A DNA stretch of 64,000 bases, from NCBI GenBank assembly GCA_964523395.1, contig CAZFXS010000001.1, positions 409,052 to 473,051 on the forward strand, read 5' to 3'. The position numbers and the translations under genes are program-made. This document shows, one piece after another, positions 59,861-64,000 of the stretch (position 1 is its first letter; each line of letters opens with the position of its first letter). The notes under the pieces are model-generated. The model had not been told where the DNA came from and ran no database searches. It saw only the letters and a program-made list of their open reading frames with translations. The DNA comes from JANYJZ01 sp964523395 (GTDB lineage Bacteria; Bacteroidota; Ignavibacteria; UBA10030; SZUA-254).

Positions 59861-61480
59861 TCAAACATCTCTGAGTGTAACTATGGTATCATGAAGCGAA
59901 CGATGGTCATCACGAAACTGATAATCAGTCGTGTAGTGCAGTCCCCTGCTTTCCTTTCGCTTCAGAGCACACTGTACGATCAGGTCTGCTACAGTTGCAA
60001 GGTTTCTCAATTCGATCAACCCTTCGACAACCTTGGTCCTTTTATAAAAATTTTCCACTTCGCTTCGAATAAGCTCAAGCCTCCGCTGCGCGCGCTGTAG
60101 GCGGAGATTAGAGCGGACAATTCCTACGTAATCCCACATTAACTGTTGGATCTCTTTTCTGTCGTGTGAAATCAGAACCCATTCTTCAGTGCCGAACGTA
60201 GCGGTCTCATCCCATAACGGGATATCCGGAAACGATGTTATTCGGTTGTTGAAATGTTGCTTGACATCTCTAAATGCCCGGTCTGAAAAAACGACCGCTT
60301 CAAGGAGCGAGTTGCTTGCCAGCCTGTTCGCACCATGCACACCGGTCATTGCCACCTCACCACAGGCGTACAGATTATTTAATGAGGTACGTCCCCAGAG
60401 ATCCGTATTCACGCCGCCGCATGAATAATGCGCGGCCGGGACAACCGGGACAGGCTCTTTTGTAATATCAAGCTTGAACTTTGACAAACAGGTTGTGTAG
60501 ATATGCGGAAATTGCTCCTTTACCTTATCGGCCGGTAAATGAAGAAGATTCAGATAAACGAACTCATCACCGCTTTTCTTTAACTCGTTATCGATAGCAC
60601 GCGCCACAATATCACGAGGAGCAAGGGAACCAAGCTCATGATATGTATTCATAAACGGCGCGCCGTCTTTGGTTGTCAATTGCGCGCCGAAACCGCGTAT
60701 GGCTTCTGAAATCAAAAACGCCGGTGAACCGGAATTGTATAATGTCGTCGGGTGAAACTGGATAAACTCCATATTGGAAATAGTCGCACCGGCACGAAAC
60801 GCCATTGCAATCCCGTCACCGGTAGCGATAAGCGGATTGGTTGTATGAAGGTAGACCTGTCCGAGGCCGCCGCTGCACAGAATAGTAAACGATGACAAAA
60901 TTGTTGTCACAATATTTTTTTTGACGTCAAGCGCATAACTTCCCCAGCAGTGAATTGGTGTCGTAGAGCCAAGCGGTTTACCGAGATGATGTTCGGTGAT
61001 AAGGTCAATTGCAAGATGATCTTCAAGAACTGAAATATTGGGGTGGCGCGCTATGGAAGTGAGCAATGCGCGCTCAATTTCCTTCCCGCTGCTGTCGTTT
61101 GAGTGAACAATTCTGTTGTGAGAATGTCCGCCTTCTCTTCCAAGATCCAACGTTCCTTTTGATTGTGTGAATCTGGTTCCGATGTCAATAAGTTCCCTCA
61201 GACGGTCCGGGCCTTCATTGACGAGTACTTCAACAGCATCGCTATGGCAGAGACCAACGCCTGCTTCAAGCGTGTCTTGAATGTGGGATGAGAAGGAATC
61301 CTCCGGTGAAATAACTGCCGCAATACCTCCCTGGGCATAGTTGGTATTTGATTCGGCTTTTTGCTTTTTGGTAATAATAATAACGCTTCCCAGCTCTGCG
61401 GCCTTCAGCGCAAAAGAAAGCCCGGCGATACCACTCCCGATGATAAGAAAATCAGTCCGCAGCTGCATCTTCCTCATCAT
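59861..61480 (-). CDS. nadB: L-aspartate oxidase NadB
   Basis: A flavoprotein that turns aspartate into iminoaspartate for NAD synthesis (with NadA). 539 residues. The FAD motif LIIGSGIAGLSFALKA is at the start, NYAQGGIAAVI and HTTNPLIATGDGIAMAFRAGA are family features, and the substrate-site segment EGGHSHNRIVHSNDSSGKEIE is in place. Of three candidate ATGs (61480, 61477, 61468) the first is given; the third has an AGGA too close to serve. The gene overlaps coaE by 29 bases. NadA and NadC are not in the window. Confidence 0.93.
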   Translation of the reverse strand: MMRKMQLRTDFLIIGSGIAGLSFALKAAELGSVIIITKKQKAESNTNYAQGGIAAVISPEDSFSSHIQDTLEAGVGLCHSDAVEVLVNEGPDRLRELIDIGTRFTQSKGTLDLGREGGHSHNRIVHSNDSSGKEIERALLTSIARHPNISVLEDHLAIDLITEHHLGKPLGSTTPIHCWGSYALDVKKNIVTTILSSFTILCSGGLGQVYLHTTNPLIATGDGIAMAFRAGATISNMEFIQFHPTTLYNSGSPAFLISEAIRGFGAQLTTKDGAPFMNTYHELGSLAPRDIVARAIDNELKKSGDEFVYLNLLHLPADKVKEQFPHIYTTCLSKFKLDITKEPVPVVPAAHYSCGGVNTDLWGRTSLNNLYACGEVAMTGVHGANRLASNSLLEAVVFSDRAFRDVKQHFNNRITSFPDIPLWDETATFGTEEWVLISHDRKEIQQLMWDYVGIVRSNLRLQRAQRRLELIRSEVENFYKRTKVVEGLIELRNLATVADLIVQCALKRKESRGLHYTTDYQFRDDHRSLHDTIVTLRDV

Positions 61481-62120
61481 GTAATAACGGTGTGTGTGAC
61501 AACGATGTAAGCAATCCGTACAGAAACGTACAATTGGATTCCAAGGATTTCATGTCGGAAGAGTTTGTAATAACGAAATCAGCCATCCCCCGTTTTTGTT
61601 CAGGAGGAATCTGTAACCGCAGGCGTTCAACCACATCACCGCGGGTTACACTATCTCTTGAGATGACACGCCGGATCCTTTCCGGCTCCGGTGCATCAAC
61701 AACGATGATATAATCAAATATATCCGTGAGTTTTGCCTCAAACAATAATGCCGATTCAATACAGAGTAAAGGTGAAGTGTTCTCTTGTTTGGCCTTATCA
61801 ATCTCAGTCGTAATTTGTTTGATTGTTGCTGGATGAACGATAGCCTCTAGTTTTTCTTTGAGAACGGGGTCATGAAAAATCAGTTTGGCGAGCTGTTTTT
61901 TATCAAGTTGTCCTTCTGAGGTATAAATTGATGTCCCAAATTCTTTTTGAATTTTCTTCTTCACGGAAGCATCAGTATTCATGATACGTTTGGCGAGATC
62001 GTCGGAGAAGAGGACGTTACTTCCCAGTGCGGCAAATATATTACAGACCGTTGTTTTGCCGCTGCCAATACCGCCGGTAATTCCGACTGCCAATGTATGC
62101 AGATGTGTGTGAGAAGGCAT
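61452..62120 (-). CDS. coaE: Dephospho-CoA kinase CoaE
   Basis: The last step of CoA synthesis: phosphorylation of dephospho-CoA. 222 residues. The P-loop GITGGIGSGKTTV is near the start, LFSDDLAKRIMN follows, and the lid/CoA region ESALLFEAKLTDIFDYIIVVDAPEPER and RVISRDSVTRGDV are conserved. The C-terminus overlaps nadB's start by 29 bases. A 68-base gap separates it from rny. Confidence 0.95.
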   Translation of the reverse strand: MPSHTHLHTLAVGITGGIGSGKTTVCNIFAALGSNVLFSDDLAKRIMNTDASVKKKIQKEFGTSIYTSEGQLDKKQLAKLIFHDPVLKEKLEAIVHPATIKQITTEIDKAKQENTSPLLCIESALLFEAKLTDIFDYIIVVDAPEPERIRRVISRDSVTRGDVVERLRLQIPPEQKRGMADFVITNSSDMKSLESNCTFLYGLLTSLSHTPLLHDEEDAAAD

Positions 62121-62188
62121 ATTAAATAAAAATAGCCCGAATATTGTCAGTGCAAATCCGGGCCATGTTCAGTTCCAGTACAAAATAA

Positions 62189-63757
62189 TTATTTAGCGTA
62201 TGCAACAGCCCGTGTTTCTCTGATAACTGTGACTTTGATTTGTCCTGGATAACCCATTTCCGCCTGAATTTTTTTGGCAATATCATGTGCCAGCTGGTCA
62301 GCCATGGCATCGTCAATCTTGTCATGTTCAACAATGACCCTGATTTCTCTGCCCGCCTGTATTGCATACGTATTGGCAACCCCTTCAAATGATTTAGCCA
62401 TGTTCTCCAACCGTTCAAGGCGTTTTGCATATCCTTCGACGGATTCACGCCGGGCACCGGGACGTGCTCCGCTGATCGAGTCAGCCGCCTGCACCAGGGA
62501 GGCAACAGGATGTTCCATCGGGATATCATCATGATGAGCACCCACAGAATTGACGACGATGGCATGCTCACCGAATTTCTTTGTCAGGTCATATCCAATG
62601 AGCGCATGAGGTCCTTCCACACTCTTGTCCACTGTTTTACCGATATCATGCAGTAAGCCGCCACGTTTGGCCATCGTGACATCAAGCCCGAGCTCAGATG
62701 CCATAATACCGGCAAGGTGTGCAACTTCAAGACTATGTGCCAGCAGGTTCTGCCCGTAACTTGACCTGTACTTCATCCTGCCGATATGCTTAATTAGCTC
62801 CTGATGTCCTCCGTGTAAGCCAGCCTCTAACAACGCGTTTTCTCCTGTGTGCAAAAGTTCTTCATCAAGCTCTTGCCGGACTTTTTCTACTATCTCCTCA
62901 ATCCTTGCAGGATGTATGCGACCATCCGCAATCAAGCGTTCAAGTGAAAGTCTTGCAACTTCACGGCGAAGCGGGTCAAACCCGGAAAGAATAACGGCTT
63001 CTGGTGTATCATCGACGATAACGTCTACCCCGGTCGCCGCTTCGAATGCCCTGATATTGCGCCCTTCCTTTCCGATGATTCTCCCCTTCATTTCATCGTT
63101 TTGGATATGAAGGACACTGACGGTGGTCTCAACGCAATGATCAGCTGCCGTACGTTGAATCGCCTGGATAATAATCTTTTGAGCCTCTTTTTTAGCTTCT
63201 GCTTTGGCAGAATCTCTTAAATCTTTTAATAGTTGTGCCGATTCGGATTTAGTCTCGTTCATGAGGTTCTCAAGGAGCATCTTTTTAGCTTCTTCTCTTG
63301 AAGTACTGGCAATCCGCTCCAGTTTAATATTTTCTTCCTCGATAAGCTTTGTGAGATGACTTTGTTTCTCTTCAATCTGTTTAAGCTTGTCGTCCAAAGA
63401 ACGCTTGAATTGGTTAAGGTCCTTATCTTTCTTGTTTATTAATTCGACTTTACGTTCAAGATTATCTTCCCGGCCTTGAAGTTGTTTCTCAAATGACTGG
63501 ATTTTATTCTTTTTAGTATTGACATCTTGTTCGAATTCCTGTTTCTTTTTATACCATTCATCTTTTACTTCAAGTAATTTTTCTTTCTTAATATTATTGG
63601 CCTCTTTTTCAGCATCTGCGAGAATGGTTTTAACACGTTCTTCAGCATTATGAATCTTGTTTTGGCCGCTCCGGTGATTAAAATACCACCCAAGTGCAAA
63701 TGAAGCGCCCACAAATACCACAATCATCGGAATTAAAATATAAATCTCAAACGTCAT
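62189..63757 (-). CDS. rny: Ribonuclease Y
   Basis: A membrane-anchored endoribonuclease that initiates mRNA decay. 522 residues: one N-terminal span (MIVVFVGASFALGWYF), a long coiled coil (residues ~30-195, rich in Lys/Glu/Gln), a KH domain (GRIIGKEGRNIRAFEAATGVDV, then DDTPEAVILSGFDP) and an HD domain (GQNLLAHSLEVAHLAGIMA and GLLHDIGKTVD with the catalytic His-Asp). The C-terminus VIRETRAVAYAK is the standard ending. It heads the run to mutL, after a probable 6S RNA. Confidence 0.97.
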   Translation of the reverse strand: MTFEIYILIPMIVVFVGASFALGWYFNHRSGQNKIHNAEERVKTILADAEKEANNIKKEKLLEVKDEWYKKKQEFEQDVNTKKNKIQSFEKQLQGREDNLERKVELINKKDKDLNQFKRSLDDKLKQIEEKQSHLTKLIEEENIKLERIASTSREEAKKMLLENLMNETKSESAQLLKDLRDSAKAEAKKEAQKIIIQAIQRTAADHCVETTVSVLHIQNDEMKGRIIGKEGRNIRAFEAATGVDVIVDDTPEAVILSGFDPLRREVARLSLERLIADGRIHPARIEEIVEKVRQELDEELLHTGENALLEAGLHGGHQELIKHIGRMKYRSSYGQNLLAHSLEVAHLAGIMASELGLDVTMAKRGGLLHDIGKTVDKSVEGPHALIGYDLTKKFGEHAIVVNSVGAHHDDIPMEHPVASLVQAADSISGARPGARRESVEGYAKRLERLENMAKSFEGVANTYAIQAGREIRVIVEHDKIDDAMADQLAHDIAKKIQAEMGYPGQIKVTVIRETRAVAYAK

Positions 63758-63827
63758 ATGTTCTCCGCAAATATCATAATAAACAAAAATAAAAAAACCG
63801 CCCGCAGCCTAAGAGTCATGTGTATTG

Positions 63828-63991
63828 AAGAATCTCAGTTCAAGACACGGTGGGTACTCCCCTGAACGTTTCTTACGTCCACTGTCTGCACCGGTAATTG
63901 CTTATCGATGCAAATCCCTGTTAACGGGATGAGGCCTGTAATACGACGCCCATGAGTCGAGTTCCCTATTAAAGTTACTTGTCAGATTCTT
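63828..63991 (-). ncRNA. ssrS: Probable 6S RNA
   Basis: About 164 noncoding bases that fold into a long closed rod. The outer stem pairs AAGAATCT (63828-63835) with AGATTCTT (63984-63991). The next stem pairs GGGTACTC (63852-63859) with GAGTTCCC (63959-63966). A terminal hairpin is ATCCC/GGGAT (63914-63930). This closing-stem/bubble/terminal-loop order, the length and the place between rny and, presumably, zapA (beyond the edge) fit 6S RNA, which sits beside zapA in many bacteria. On the minus strand the 3' part GTTCAGGGGAGTACCC resembles the 6S closing stem. The strand is uncertain, because the structure is nearly symmetric; no clear terminator was found. Confidence 0.5.
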
Positions 63992-64000
63992 TAATATGTT

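Noticed and set aside
63758..64000. RNase P RNA or SRP RNA as alternatives for the noncoding region before rny
   Set aside because: The conserved P4/CR motifs of RNase P (GAGGAAAGUC, ACAGAA) and the GGAAGNAGCA loop of SRP RNA are absent.

Overview
The window is a 64 kb chromosomal segment, almost fully coding, with no insertion sequences, prophage genes or CRISPR arrays. Several traits point to a bacterium of the FCB (Bacteroidota/Chlorobiota/Ignavibacteriota) group, most likely an Ignavibacteria-like lineage rather than a classical Bacteroidia member. These are a secreted protein with a type IX secretion C-terminal sorting domain, single-chain PurL, a bacillithiol-type deacetylase, RNase Y, TldD with a twin-arginine leader, and promoters of ordinary TTGnnn-N17-TAnnnT form. 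This placement is inference; no 16S rRNA gene is present.

Layout. 1-4055 (+): the end of an acyl-CoA carboxylase biotin carboxylase, a separate biotin carrier protein, and purL. 4126-8224 (-): dapF, tmRNA (ssrA), a LOG-family protein, a short-chain dehydrogenase, ygfZ and tRNA-Lys(CTT). 8225-16453 (-): a long run transcribed xseA-xseB-dxs-oxidoreductase-SAM hydroxide adenosyltransferase-ribD-ribE-unknown-secG. 16582-26242: an accessory-looking metal and redox region. It holds bshB1, a leaderless-looking Cys-rich exported protein, a CusCBA-type Cu(I)/Ag(I) efflux system, msrB and a cupin (both -), an exported CC/CDM-repeat protein, a zinc-ribbon/DUF2318 membrane protein and a lipoprotein with a heavy-metal-associated domain.

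26325-38482 (-): a tightly packed run of thirteen genes, transcribed gdhA, an unknown envelope protein, bamD, thioesterase, FG-GAP protein, type IX-sorted metalloprotease, ccmA-B-C-D-E-F. The CcmE carries CxxxY instead of HxxxY, and no ccmG or ccmH is present, so this looks like the variant cytochrome c maturation system. 38549-41597 (-): htpX and acs. 41598-45061: an AT-rich island with two palindromic repeats, a clear promoter and a 1006-1008 residue TPR-like lipoprotein. 45100-47987 (+): a tldD/tldE pair.

48116-63757 (-): an EamA transporter, a DUF362 protein, a UbiA-family prenyltransferase, an acyl-CoA mutase large subunit whose active-site pair (Phe83/Gln201) is that of isobutyryl-CoA mutase rather than methylmalonyl-CoA mutase, and a periplasmic sulfurtransferase. 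Then comes a housekeeping run transcribed rny-coaE-nadB-purF-pgsA-ftsY-dipeptide epimerase-mutL. The last 240 bases upstream of rny can fold into a long closed stem and probably encode 6S RNA.

Themes. Much of the window concerns the cell envelope: metal export, periplasmic thiol/metal proteins, cytochrome c maturation, BamD and type IX secretion. Another part is CoA and acyl metabolism (carboxylase, acyl-CoA mutase, thioesterase, Acs, CoaE). The rest is standard biosynthesis of purine, riboflavin, NAD, isoprenoid and lysine/peptidoglycan precursors. The best candidates for something under-described are the metal island with three small exported Cys proteins, the variant Ccm cluster co-transcribed with surface proteins, the re-assigned acyl-CoA mutase, and the orphan giant lipoprotein.
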